This document shows positions 22,666 through 34,421 of a DNA stretch of 64,000 nt, piece by piece (the first letter of the stretch is position 1; each line of letters opens with the position of its first letter). Position numbers and translations under genes: made by a program. The stretch spans positions 499,501 through 563,500 of the forward strand of contig JAOTOM010005095.1 in assembly GCA_034440615.1 (NCBI GenBank), read 5' to 3'. The DNA comes from Ashinkailepas kermadecensis (lineage: Eukaryota; Arthropoda; Thecostraca; Neolepadidae). The notes under the pieces were generated by a model. That model made no database searches, was not told where the DNA came from, and saw only the letters and a program-made list of their open reading frames with translations.

Positions 22666-24184
22666 TGAATCCACATAACACAGGGAGCAGGCTGGAAGCA
22701 ACCTTCAGTGACACTGTTCTCATAGACATCCCGGGATTCCGGTCGAATGATACCTTCCTTTTCAAGTATGAGGTCATGCAAAACGAAATCAATTTGAAGG
22801 ACGCGTATTCGATTCATGTTTGTTATCCACTGAACATTTACTCCTCAGTTGTGTTCCCCGACAACACGTGAAATGAACTTACCTGAATACGTCAGAACTG
22901 CCAGATTGGTAGAATGACACGAATAAAAGAGGGTTTGTTCTGAATATGTTACCAATTATTTCTACATGAAATAATTGGCGACATTGCAACCTTTCAGGCA
23001 AACCATTCGAGGTATTGGACGCTCCAAAAGTGCTTTTGAACAATTGACTCCTTAGCAAAGCGCAAACACATTCGCATTGCGCCCACCCACATGATGAACT
23101 CTAGACATAGGCATTCAAGCTTTGTCGACCTTGAGATTGCCGGCTGGATATTTGCCCTCAGAAGCACATGAATTACGATTCGAACTATTTATTTTCGATG
23201 AAGGAATCGAATTGTAAGCGCCATCTATCACGAAGGACACGTCTATTCTGACAGCTCACGTGGCCGACTTCCAACCGGCGTCAGTTTGTGCGGCCAAAAC
23301 TACCAATTGTCAACCAGCCTATTCATTACCATGGTATGGAAGCAAAAAGAAACAAAGTGAGCGTCAGAGACGTAATTTGTTAAGCAGAAATTGTAGAGCA
23401 TGGCAGTCTTACCGATGATGCATTCTAGAACATTTGTAAAAGCCAAGTAATGTTTGACACATTTGGGGACGTCATTATTGAACCATTTGTGCAAGCGCAT
23501 GTAGAGGACATTCGTTATATTTGTGTTGTTTGATTTTGATTCCTACGACAGATACCTGCATTGTTCAAATTCCACACCAATTTATTTCATCTGGAGATGC
23601 ATTCAAAGTCCGTATAAGCCACTCTGGAGAGAACCGAGCCATCTCCCAATGGATTCGAATTTAAATTAAAATAAGAACTTCATCGTGCATTGCATGCATT
23701 CATGGTACATTTGCATGCGCATGTCTACTATAAACACGTCGATAACATTCCCAGGGAAAGACAACAGGTATGCGGCAGAATATTGTCACAAATACTATCA
23801 ACATCAATATTAATACTGTCAAGGCTTATTATAAAATTATGGCTGACTGGAGATGATTGATTAATATTGAAGCCGCTATTATGTGCTAACCAGTCGGGTG
23901 TGTTTGTCATCGGTGCAGTAAAATACGATGGAAGGTATCCGGTATCGTTCAGCACTGTAAAAGTTAATACAAAAAACCACAAGCACTGCAGAAGAAACGG
24001 TTGTGCCTTTTAGAATATTGGAGCCACCTGAGCATTCCATACCTGCCAGCTTCCATGCAGTGTAATAATATTTCCGTGTATTTATTTTTTGAATGATGGT
24101 AAACCGTCCCCATTTTCATTTAAGCCTGCAACGGAGGAAAAGTCTGTGAAGTAATATCTGCTTGCCGACCAGGCCTATCTCATG
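22666..24184. other. No recognisable feature
   Basis: AT-rich intronic sequence, with no coding or repeat signal I can support. Confidence 0.5.
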
Positions 24185-24640
24185 AACAGTTCTGTTAGGG
24201 GGGAGGGCACATACCAAAGCATGCCCAAGGCGCGATGCCTGTTGAAAGGCACCGTGGACTCAGCAAATAGCGTCGCAGTATTCTATGCCATTCTAAGGGC
24301 TCCATACAGATGTCCTGACCAAGACAATTTCGACACCCAAGATTATTTTCTGGCATCTTAGAACACCTGCAGAGTGCCCATGACGTTCTAAGCGCGCCGC
24401 ACGTACGTCCTATGGGCGTCCCAAGTAAGCTCTAAGGGCACCCTTATAACGTCTGTGGTGTTCCCTTCAGCATCCTTGGGATGCCCTTATTACGTGTGCG
24501 TGGCGCTCTAGGATTGTGTTTGGGCACCCTTTGGGCGACATCATGGTGCCCATAGAACCCCTTTCGGGAGTCCGAACGTTCTAAGGGTGCCATACAGGCG
24601 TCCATTTGCAGCCCTTTGGACACGTATGACAACGTCTTTG
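24185..24640 (-). repeat. Degenerate short-period GCCC repeat
   Basis: GGGCACC, GTGCCC and similar motifs recur about every 18-20 bp, in a pattern like the reverse complement of 12770-13540. Individual units are too diverged to align confidently by eye. Confidence 0.4.
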
Positions 24641-25442
24641 GTTCACAATTATATCATTTGGGCGAGCTGACAGACGTGTGTTGCGCACTTGTCCTATATA
24701 CAAGACCGGCGTCATAGTGCCCTGAACAGTGGGTGGGACGAGTCTAATTCGTCCCTTCGGCGTCTACGTTCTTGCCCACGTATAACATTTTTAGCGTGGG
24801 TGAAGTGCCAGAAACCCTGCACATTGCTCGAAATATGCTAGGAAATTACACCCATGTGACACCATAAAATCGCAATATCCGTTCCTCCGGAATATGCGTG
24901 AAGTGTCTTTTGCCTCATTGGATCCATGGGTAAATGGAAAGAGCAGGCAGGAGTGCTTCCATTTTCACGGCGATGGTGTTGTACTCCTGTGTTCAGCTCT
25001 GTAAAGCAGGCCCGAGTCTGAGGTAGATTTAATTTCTGAAAGTCTCGAAAGCCAACTGACGTCGAATTCGTGGTTTAAGTGTGGCCAGCTTCAACATGCT
25101 TGTAGCTATGTGCTCATGGGTAGACACAGGGTCCAGGTGGAGCTCCGGACTTCGCTTGAAGAAAGTACAGTGCACATGGCGTAAGCACATGGCGTATGTC
25201 AGATAATATGGGCCTAAATGCATGGTGGGGGCCTCCGACCCTAAAGAAGCGGCTTCATCCACCAGCATTGTGTGTATCCGTGGTTCGCTATATCGTAGTC
25301 ATCTTCACAATCACACCGCACCGACACCTGCCTGCATTGCGCTGTCGACCGAATAGCTAGCAGCAGCCACATGCTCGCAAATCTGCATGAACACTGGTTT
25401 TCTATCGCCGGCTACCAAAAAGCTTCTCCATGATGGTAATTT
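24641..25442. other. No recognisable feature
   Basis: Ordinary intronic sequence. Confidence 0.5.
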
Positions 25443-25864
25443 TCAGCCCGTGATACACCTATGTTGGGCTGCATTAGCTGGCAATGGGTGGTCGGCATAC
25501 CTCAATTCAAACAGCTGATCTGTTGTCCACGGATGGGTAGTCCCCCCAGCGTGGATTTGTGCACGACAGTCACGCTTTGCTATGATCTCACCCAGCTTTA
25601 GTACGGTGTGCATTGGGCCCAACAGTCGACAGGGCGTGTGCCGGGCAGGCTGAATGGACGTGGTCGGCTGTTGACAGCAGCCCAGCCACGTGCAATGGGA
25701 GCCCGCTGTCGCCTCTGAAAACGACGTACTCTGTCCTTCACCTGGCCGGATAAGCAACTGACAAATTGGGCAGCTATCCATTTGGCTCTCTGTCCGGTGG
25801 CTTTAGCTGGATAAACTTGGAAAATTTTGGCGGTACCAAGGGTCGACCTGTATGCATTGTGCAA
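25443..25864 (-). pseudogene. Possible LTR-retrotransposon integrase C-terminus (weak)
   Basis: Two overlapping minus-strand frames read HNAYRSTLGTAKIFQVYPAK and, in a shifted frame, LLGPMHTVLKLGEI. They recall the YxxTxHxxTGxxPxxLxxG and GPYxVLKxxG blocks near the end of Ty3/Gypsy integrases. The match is loose, so this is only a suggestion of an old pol fragment. Confidence 0.3.
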
Positions 25865-25958
25865 TTATTTGTTAGGGCAGGTATGTTGCATTTGTCTATG
25901 CATTGACTCGATATCTTCAAATCACCTGGGATGGCACGATCCATTTGCTAAGGGAGAG

Positions 25959-26025
25959 AAATCCCAACTGACATGGTCGACGCGCCCTAAAGCCCAAATA
26001 ACTAACTAACTAAATCCCAACTGAC
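25959..26025 (+). mobile_element. 39-bp LINE/SINE tail insertion with 14-bp target duplication
   Basis: AAATCCCAACTGAC occurs at 25959-25972 and again at 26012-26025. Between them are 39 bp: the LINE tail TCGACGCGCCCTAAAGCCCA and a terminal ATAACTAACTAACT. This is a complete target-primed insertion of an extremely 5'-truncated element and marks the true 3' end of the family. Confidence 0.8.
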
Positions 26026-26574
26026 CTAGTTTTGTGTTCATTTCAGCTGCACAAATTCATGTCATCTCACAAAACCCAACCCGTTGTTCTTCCTTCAAGC
26101 TATTTTGCGGAACTGTCCACGTGTTGGCGATTTATTGGTTTCCATGGTCCCGCTTCACAGCAGTTAGGAGCAGCTTGAGATCCTTCACCTGTGGACAAAT
26201 GACCATGTTTTCAATTAAGCTATGCTCAATCTCTGAAGCGTCAAAAAGCGACCGGCATACACTGATATTTGCATCAGCCTTGCCTGTTCGAGGCTGGAGC
26301 GGGCCATTGTCCATCAGACGTATTCGAGATCTGGAGCTAACCTCATATCAGAGCCTGACACGCTCGCAGGATTCAACGCCGTAAGTGCCTTTCGCACAGG
26401 CGAGTGGTTTGGATGCTGTGGCGACCATTACGCCTAATGGATCTATGCGAATTCACTCAACCCACATCCCTCCCCCCTATTTAGCAGGTACTTAGGTGGC
26501 CAGTGGGATCTTCATTCGCCTCTAATTGAAATAAAGGGGTTTGAAATTATTTATGGTTGGGGGATTTCTACCCT
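26026..26574. other. No recognisable feature
   Basis: A 116-residue plus-strand frame here has no coding character. Nothing else is evident. Confidence 0.5.
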
Positions 26575-27360
26575 GCGTCTAATGAGGAAAGCGCTGTCCT
26601 GCCGTGCTGCGCTCTACGTCTGTGCTGAATCCCGGCCGGCCGCCCCAATCGCAGGTGTCACGCGCGAGACTGCCTTTGAAGTCGCCGCCGCCGTCTTTCG
26701 GTACATTAGATCGCGCGCATCGGTTTCATCCCAGGCATGTACTCTGGATAATTTTAGTAATTTAATTGCAATTTCTATGCTAAATTTGTGTAATTTCTGC
26801 GGCGGCTGGCTGTTGGGCGGCCACGAGCTGCGCTCGCTTTGATCTCGCCGCCGCGGCGCCCGTGGGAAAGCGCGTGCCGCGGACTGCGCCGTCGCGCGAC
26901 CGGCCGACTTGAAACGACGCCGCCCATTGAGAATCGACCCACGCGCGTTTTTTCATTTCTGTAGGCGCAGCTGCTCGTCGCACGGCGCCGATATTGCACC
27001 GTCGACAACGGCGGCCGGCAATGGCGAGGCCGGCCGGCGGCGGCCGCGCTGCGTACACGCCGGCCGTCGTTCCGGTGTCTACCCGGATAATAACGTAATA
27101 GCGGCTCGGCGGTGCGTTTGAAGTTTTACCGAGACAATTAGTCACCGGCGAAGATATATTATACGTACGGCCGGCGGCAGTAATGGCGCACCCGTGGCGA
27201 GGCGCGGCGCGCGGTGCCATACACGGCGCGTCTGCACTGCCGCCGCTCGCGGGGCGCCCTTCAGCCAATGCAGAGTCGGCAGGCGTCCGACCGCCGCTCC
27301 TGACGGACAGCCACGACTTGGCCGATACAAGGCCACTTTCCAACTTGTTCATACAGATGC
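26575..27360. promoter_or_regulatory. CpG-rich island in intron 1
   Basis: About 800 bp of CpG-dense DNA like that at the gene start, with CGGCCGGC and GCCGCCGCC runs. It is broken at 26755-26800 by an AT-rich patch holding several TAAT or ATTA sites. Frames across it are open on both strands only because stops are rare in GC-rich DNA. It could be an alternative promoter, an enhancer or an unrecognised exon. Confidence 0.4.
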
Positions 27361-27736
27361 TGTTGTCGATTTTCCAAACTTTAATGTGGCTCCCGGAGTG
27401 TTTTTCAGTGGTGGATAATTGCCTGCTTTTGGGAGTTCTTTGACACGTTGAAGTCTATGAGAACATCTCTAGAATGGACCAGGTGTCTCGAACCTGGGTG
27501 GAAGCTTGCACGCTTTTGATAGTGACAGCGCTACGCCAATCAAAATATTGACGTTTGTTTGAAACATCAGTTCTTTGAACATGGTTGGAACTCAGGTTCC
27601 TGTATTTCGTGCTGCCGATGTAACAAAATTGCACCAATTACAAATGTAGCTCCAAATACACCCCTAAATCATAGCTGTGGTAGACCGAGATAATCTCTTT
27701 AAAGAGGACCATTTTCCCAATGTCACTGGAATGGAC
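27361..27736. other. No recognisable feature
   Basis: Ordinary intronic sequence. Confidence 0.5.
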
Positions 27737-28062
27737 CGTATGGTGCTGGTTGTCAATCAGCAGGACAACAGCGCGGTGCTGGTTGTCGGTCAGCAGGACA
27801 ACCGCGCGGTGCTGGTTGTCGGTCAGCATGACAACCACACGGTGCTGGTTGTCGGTCAGCAGGACAACCGCGCGGTGCTGGTTGTCGGTCAGCAGGACAA
27901 CCGCGCGGTGCTAGTTGTCGGTCAGCATGACAACCGCACGGTGCTGGTTGTCGGTCAGCATGACAACCGCACGGTGCTGGTTGTCGGTCAGCATGACAAC
28001 CGCACGGTGCTGGTTGTCGGTCAGCAGGACAACCACGCTGTGCTGGTTGTCGGTCAGCGAAG
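27737..28062 (+). repeat. 33-bp minisatellite, about 10 copies
   Basis: Units of GGTGCTGGTTGTCGGTCAGC then AGGACAACCGCGC, 33 bp long, keep frames open on both strands. The 11-residue peptide repeat VLVVGQQDNRA is a by-product. Confidence 0.9.
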
Positions 28063-29240
28063 CGCGCTGTCCGTCCGACATGGTCTCCATTCGTCCATTG
28101 GTCCATTGGTCATTGGTCATAGTCTCGCCGCTTGAAGGGCGTATCGTGGCTGAGACGGGTGCAGACGACAGCGTACCTTCACCGAAGGCGCGTATCTTCC
28201 AGGAAGCTGCATCATCTGTCCCCAAGGCGTTCCTCGGTGCAATGATCATTACTGAATTACTGCTCCTCAGACAATGGTCTGAAGTTGAGGCAAACACGCA
28301 AATGTGGCAATGGTGCCGAGCGTGGTCTGTACTTAAGTAAATATTTCAACTCTCACGCCACGAGTTCTGGTAATCTGTGGCACCTCACATATCTGCTCGT
28401 CGCCCCGGTAAATGGTCGTGGTGTCATTAGCCAACTCGGCCATAATTTAATATCCTGTGAATTCAAGTGAAAAAGTCCTAATTGCAATGTAAGAATGAAT
28501 ATAATTACTTGCATTCTAGCACACGGAAACGTTGGCTTAGGATTGCCCGTTAATAGTCCACATTAGCATTGCGACAGCTTGAATTATGAGAGACTGACCA
28601 GGGTGGTTATTTCAAGAATAGTGTCTTGTTCGCCCTAGTCACTGATGAGTCAAGGTGGCCACCCATAATGCTAGGTGCCCTAGTCGCTGTTATTTCCACT
28701 ATTACTAAGACACCTAGTCACCGACGCTATCCGTCTCATCAGTGTCATTCTCACAGATGTTCTCTCAATTACTAGGCCATTAACCAGTGCCATCATCCTG
28801 CACCAACACCCCAGCCATTGTTCCTATTTCAGTACCTAGTGTCATGATTCATTGCTGCTACCTCAGCACCAAGTTCAGACGCCATTGCTACTGCCCCAGC
28901 ACGCAGGGACATAGGAATGGCCTCATGGTAGGGCGCGGGAACAAACAAAACCTTCTGATGTGCTCTTTTCATGCTACACCATAGTGCAGAAAATATCATG
29001 TTCAAGTTCGCGAAAGTTGCGAGACGTATTGGGCTCGAATGCATCGTAGTGGCCACAACCACCAACACCTATGTCGTATTCTCTTTAAAAAAAAATATGC
29101 TGCGATACGGTTAAATTGTCGGCTGCATGAATGCCAGCTTACGATCCGTGAAAATATCTACATAGATCAATACGTACAAGTCGTTTTAAAAAGTCGCTAC
29201 ACGCAGTTAGTGGCGAGGTGATTGAACTCGACCCGAGCGC
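28063..29240. other. No recognisable feature
   Basis: Ordinary intronic sequence. CTAGTCAC and CTAGTCGC recur loosely at 28640-28760 without forming an array. Confidence 0.5.
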
Positions 29241-32022
29241 CACGTCTGCGCCAACACGTTGTCGTGGTCCGCCTCAGCTCGGCTGGACTATTGTGGACCG
29301 CCGACGTCTCGGTGCCAACACGTTGTCGTGGTCCGCCTCAGCTCGGCTCGACTATTGTGGACCGCCGACGTCTCGGTGCCAACACGTTGTCGTGGTCCGC
29401 CTCAGCTGGTGTTGTGGACCTCTCGGTGCCAACACGTTGTCGTGGTCCCCCCGTGGCTGACTATTGTGGACCGCCGACGTCTCGGTGCCAACACGTTGTC
29501 GTGGTCCGCCTCAGCTGGGCTGGACTATTGTGGACCGCCGACGTCTCGGTGCCAACACGTTGTCGTGGTCCGCCTCAGCTCGGCTGGACTATTGTGGACC
29601 GCCGACGTCTCGGTGCCAACACGTTGTCGTGGTCAGCCTCAGCTCGGCTGGACTATTGTGGACCGCCGACGTCTCGGTGCCAACACGTTGTCGTGGTCAG
29701 CCTCAGCTCGGCTGGACTATTGTGGACCGCCGACGTCTCGGTGCCAACACGTTGTCGTGGTCCGCCTCAGCTCGGCTGGACTATTGTGGACCGCCGACGT
29801 CTCGGTGCCAACACGTTGTCGTGGTCCGCCTCAGCTCGGCTCGACTATTGTGGACCGCCGACGTCTCGGTGCCAACACGTTGTCGTGGTCCGCCTCAGCT
29901 CGGCTCGACTATTGTGGACCGCCGACGTCTCGGTGCCAACACGTTGTCGTGGTCCGCCTCAGCTGGGCTGGACTATTGTGGACCGCCGACGTCTCGGTGC
30001 CAACACGTTGTCGTGGTCCGCCTCAGCTGGGCTGGACTATTGTGGACCGCCGACGTCTCGGTGCCAACACGTTGTCGTGGTCCGCCTCAGCTGGGCTGGA
30101 CTATTGTGGACCGCCGACGTCTCGGTGCCAACACGTTGTCGTGGTCAGCCTCAGCTCGGCTGGACTATTGTGGACCGCCGACGTCTCGGTGCCAACACGT
30201 TGTCGTGGTCCGCCTCAGCTCGGCTGGACTATTGTGGACCGCCGACGTCTCGGTGCCAACACGTTGTCGTGGTCAGCCTCAGCTCGGCTGGACTATTGTG
30301 GACCGCCGACGTCTCGGTGCCAACACGTTGTCGTGGTCCGCCTCAGCTCGGCTGGACTATTGTGGACCGCCGACGTCTCGGTGCCAACACGTTGTCGTGG
30401 TCCGCCTCAGCTCGGCTGGACTATTGTGGACCGCCGACGTCTCGGTACCAACACGTTGTCGTGGTCAGCTTCAGCTCGGCTGGACTATTGTGGACCGCCG
30501 ACGTCTCGGTGCCAACACGTTGTCGTGGTCAGCTTCAGCTCGGCTGGACTATTGTGGACCGCCGACGTCTCGGTGCCAACACGTTGTCGTGGTCCGCCTC
30601 AGCTGGGCTGGACTATTGTGGACCGCCGACGTCTCGGTGCCAACACGTTGTCGTGGTCCGCCTCAGCTCGGCTGGACTATTGTGGACCGCCGACGTCTCG
30701 GTGCCAACACGTTGTCGTGGTCCGCCTCAGCTCGGCTCGACTATTGTGGACCGCCGACGTCTCGGTGCCAACACGTTGTCGTGGTCCGCCTCAGCTGGGC
30801 TGGGCTATTGTGGACCGCCGACGTCTCGGTGCCAACACGTTGTCGTGGTCCGCCTCAGCTCGGCTGGACTATTGTGGACCGCCGACGTCTCGGTGCCAAC
30901 ACGTTGTCGTGGTCCGCCTCAGCTCGGCTGGACTATTGTGGACCGCCGACGTCTCGGTGCCAACACGTTGTCGTGGTCCGCCTCAGCTCGGCTGGACTAT
31001 TGTGGACCGCCGACGTCTCGGTGCCAACACGTTGTCGTGGTCCGCCTCAGCTCGGCTGGACTATTGTGGACCGCCGACGTCTCGGTGCCAACACGTTGTC
31101 GTGGTCCGCCTCAGCTCGGCTGGACTATTGTGGACCGCCGACGTCTCGGTGCCAACACGTTGTCGTGGTCAGCTTCAGCTCGGCTGGACTATTGTGGACC
31201 GCCGACGTCTCGGTGCCAACACGTTGTCGTGGTCCGCCTCAGCTGGGCTGGACTATTGTGGACCGCCGACGTCTCGGTGCCAACACGTTGTCGTGGTCCG
31301 CCTCAGCTCGGCTGGACTATTGTGGACCGCCGACGTCTCGGTGCCAACACGTTGTCGTGGTCAGCTTCAGCTCGGCTGGACTATTGTGGACCGCCGACGT
31401 CTCGGTGCCAACACGTTGTCGTGGTCCGCCTCAGCTCGGCTGGACTATTGTGGACCGCCGACGTCTCGGTGCCAACACGTTGTCGTGGTCCGCCTCAGCT
31501 CGGCTGGACTATTGTGGACCGCCGACGTCTCGGTGCCAACACGTTGTCGTGGTCCGCCTCAGCTCGGCTGGACTATTGTGGACCGCCGACGTCTCGGTGC
31601 CAACACGTTGTCGTGGTCCGCCTCAGCTCGGCTCGACTATTGTGGACCGCCGACGTCTCGGTGCCAACACGTTGTCGTGGTCAGCCTGAGCTCGGCTGGA
31701 CTATTGTGGACCGCCGACGTCTCGGTGCCAACACGTTGTCGTGGTCAGCCTCAGCTCGGCTGGACTATTGTGGACCGCCGACGTCTCGGTGCCAACACGT
31801 TGTCGTGGTCAGCCTCAGCTCGGCTCGACTATTGTGGACCGCCGACGTCTCGGTGCCAACACGTTGTCGTGGTCCGCCTCAGCTCGGCTCGACTATTGTG
31901 GACCGCCGACGTCTCGGTGCCAACACGTTGTCGTGGTCAGCCTCAGCTCGGCTCGACTATTGTGGACCGCCGACGTCTCGGTGCCAACACGCTGTCGTGG
32001 TCCGCCTCAGCTCGGCTGGACT
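29241..32022 (+). repeat. 64-bp satellite array, about 43 copies
   Basis: The unit contains GGACTATTGTGGACCGCCGA, CGTCTCGGTGCCAACACG and TTGTCGTGGTCCGCCTCAGC at 64-bp spacing. Variation is confined to a few sites: TGG or TCG in CGGCTSGACT, CCGCC or CAGCC, and CTC or CTT. Two shortened units lie at 29405-29460. Edge units are diverged while the interior is nearly uniform, as expected from unequal exchange. All three plus-strand frames stay open for 741-977 codons because no phase holds a stop and the phase shifts by one base per unit. Confidence 0.95.
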
Positions 32023-32532
32023 CGGACGGTAGCACTCGGGCCGCGGACGTCTCAGAAACACCGCCTCCCAGATATAATTCGCCGGGAATACCTGAGTTTG
32101 CAATGGAAGGAGAAAGCCTCGGCCACGATACTTTACACTCACGAGTCATGCCATCTGCCAATACTGAACATACACTATATACACAACACTAAATCAGGTG
32201 TGACGAAATTTCCAAGGCCATAACCTGGCCGCGGACCACAACCGGCTCGTCAGCGATAATTGACAATGATGATATCACTTTTGACGCATGGACTCCTGTT
32301 AACTGATGTAGACGGAGGTACTCTTCACTGTTGTAGACAGATTCACTGTTCACAGATGAACACAGAGACAGTGTACATCGATGCAGACGGATATATTATC
32401 CAACTGTTGCAGACGTTGATGTAGAAGGAGACTCCGGGGATTGGCAGTTCTGGATCTTCCATCGTTGGAAGGAAATTTAGCTTCATATCACGGCGAAAAG
32501 TGCATAATTTAGATGCAAAGTGCATTATAAAC
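32023..32532. other. Array edge and unremarkable sequence
   Basis: The last decayed 64-bp unit (GACTCGGACGGTAGCACTCG) is followed by ordinary sequence and some short ACGGA-containing relics leading to the 59-bp array. Confidence 0.5.
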
Positions 32533-32756
32533 CTCCCATGGTCCGAGGAAAGGTCTCCACCAGTGCAGTTGTAGACGGAGACATTGTAGCCCTCTCCCGG
32601 TCTGAGGAGAGGTATCCACCAGTGTAGATGTAGACGGAGACATTGTAGCCCTCTCCCGGTCTGAGGAGAGGTATCCACCAGTGTAGATGTAGACGGAGAC
32701 ATTGTAGCCCTCCCCCGGTCTGAGGAGAGGTCCCCACCAGTGTAGATGTAGACGGA
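32533..32756 (-). repeat. 59-bp minisatellite, part 1
   Basis: Units with GTAGATGTAGACGGAGACAT, TGTAGCCCTCTCCCGGTCTG and AGGAGAGGTCTCCACCAGT, 59 bp long, about 3.7 copies. The array is cut by the palindromic element that follows. Confidence 0.88.
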
Positions 32757-32912
32757 CATTGTGTGTAAATAAAATATATATACGACCTTCAATATACCAG
32801 GAGGTGCTGAGTTGACATCAAAAGTAACCTGAGTTGAAGGTCGTATATATATTTCATTTACACACAATGTCTAAAACCCAGGAGCATCTAAGAGCCATTC
32901 TTCGTTATATTA
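32757..32912. mobile_element. Palindromic element, short copy
   Basis: CATTGTGTGTAAATAAAAT begins an inverted pair that ends ATTTCATTTACACACAATG. The inner sequence includes CTTCAATATACCAGGAGGTG, shared with the longer element at 34636. The central third of that element is missing here. A right-hand flank TCTAAAACCCAGGAGCATCT is present in both copies and so belongs to the element. It interrupts the 59-bp minisatellite. Confidence 0.65.
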
Positions 32913-33211
32913 TAGATGTAGACGGAGACATTGTAGCCCTCTCCTTGTCTGAGGAGAGGTCTCCACCAGTGTAGATGTAGACGGAGACATTGTAGACCTC
33001 TCCCGGTCTGAGGAGAGGTCTCCACCAGTGTAGATGTAGACGGAGACATTGTAGCCCTCCCCCAGTCTGAGGAGAGGTATCCACCAGTGTAGATGTAGAC
33101 GGAGACATTGTAAACCTCTCCCGGTCTGAGGAGAGGTCTCCACCAGTGTAGATGTAGACGGAGACATTGTAGACCTCTCCCGGTCTGAGGAGAGGTCTCC
33201 ACCAGTGTAGA
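32913..33211 (-). repeat. 59-bp minisatellite, part 2
   Basis: About five further units in the same orientation as 32533-32756, continuing after the inserted palindrome and ending about 230 bp before exon 2. Confidence 0.88.
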
Positions 33212-33438
33212 GCAAGACCTTGCTAAACGACCCAATTCTGTTTATTAAGCAGTGCAAACGCGGCTGCACTCAAAGACAGGGTGCGGGAGCATGTATCCTC
33301 CAACATCATCAAATGCAGAAGAGCGCCCGTGTCCGTCCTATAAAAGCTGTCTGAAAGTGAAACATATAATTTGCAGGATATTTGGCCGGTGTAGCCGGCC
33401 CGGCCGGGCTCTAACTCCGGCCGCCCGCTGGTCCACAG

Positions 33439-33748
33439 AGACGGGCGAGTGCATCTCGCTGGCGGTGAAGTCTCGCTGTCTGAACCAGCTGCAGACGCAG
33501 TACCGCCTGGCTGACGTGGCCGTGCGCTGTCAGCTGACCTTCCTGCCGGAGGTGCGTGTGCGTGTGCAGACGCCGGCGCCGGCTGCCGAGGCGGCCGACA
33601 CGCTGGCCAACCTGCTGACGTGTCGGCCGCTGGCCGGCTTCGGCCAGTGTGCCCGCGTCAGGCCACTGGCCGACACACGCACCCTGCTGTGTGACCCGGC
33701 CGGCGCCGACCACCGCCGCTGCGACAACGCACACTTCGTCGAGACCAG
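33439..33748 (+). CDS. Exon 2: Cys-rich N-terminal domain, second part
   Basis: This exon continues the frame from exon 1: the split codon G+AG gives Glu, then TGECISLAVKSRCLNQL. It carries residues 138-240 with six or more cysteines (CISL, SRCL, VRCQL, LLTCRPL, GQCARV, LLCDP, RRCDN), as expected for a disulphide-bonded secreted protein. The acceptor is GTCCACAG at 33431-33438, and the donor is GTAAGC at 33749 with the last codon split two plus one. The minus-strand frames open across this exon are shadows of its GC-rich codon use. A 59-bp array ends about 230 bp upstream. Confidence 0.72.
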
Positions 33749-34421
33749 GTAAGCAGTTGCAATTTGTTTGCAATTTATTCATTTCCAATTTGCAGTAAAA
33801 CCTTTCGTTTTATTAAACCAAAGGTTTTACTGCAATTTGGTCAATATCACCTTGAATTATGGTACTTAATCATTGATACGTTTAGGCGATGTTTTGCTAT
33901 TGACGACACAGGTTATATATTACGTTTGACATGGATAGACACAGAAACCCCTCTTTTACGCACCACCAATGACTAGACATGGCAAGAGTTAATCGAATTC
34001 ATATGAGCGCCTGAGGTGCAGGCCTAATGACCCTGGGTCCTGCTTCATTTATTTTGCTTATGTGGTAAATATATACCTGAAATAGCGAATGTATTTCCTA
34101 GACCGGAAGATGGAGTAACAGGAATCCGTTATTTTTTCCGTTGGCGGAGGGGGAGCTGACCAGCAAGACTAACTCACCCACTCACGATGGGCCAGAACTG
34201 CCCCGGTCAAAATTAGTACCAGCAAGACTCCTTTTCCCAGGTCGATACTTCCTCCATTTCAAGTCCTTTTTGGCAAAGTCAGAAAAGCGCCATCTCGAAA
34301 ACGTGAAAGCCCTCAAACGCCACACCTGTACTGTTTCAACTCCCTTGGGAAACTCCACCAGCTGTCCTGACCTGTCTGACCCTACGGATTTGGCATGACC
34401 TGACCTTACTTGAACTGCCAG
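33749..34421 (+). other. Intron 2, no feature
   Basis: The shortest intron of the gene (673 bp). It contains a small inverted pair around AAACCTTTCGTTTTATTAAA but no array. Confidence 0.6.

Noticed and set aside
26034..26384. 116-residue plus-strand gene
   Set aside because: No codon bias, no motif and no splice support; likely chance.
29222..32192. Plus-strand frames of 936, 977 and 741 codons as a giant repeat protein
   Set aside because: All three frames are open over the same 64-bp array and encode the same cycling peptide. This follows from a stop-free unit and is not evidence for a gene. There is no start context, codon bias or flanking coding sequence.
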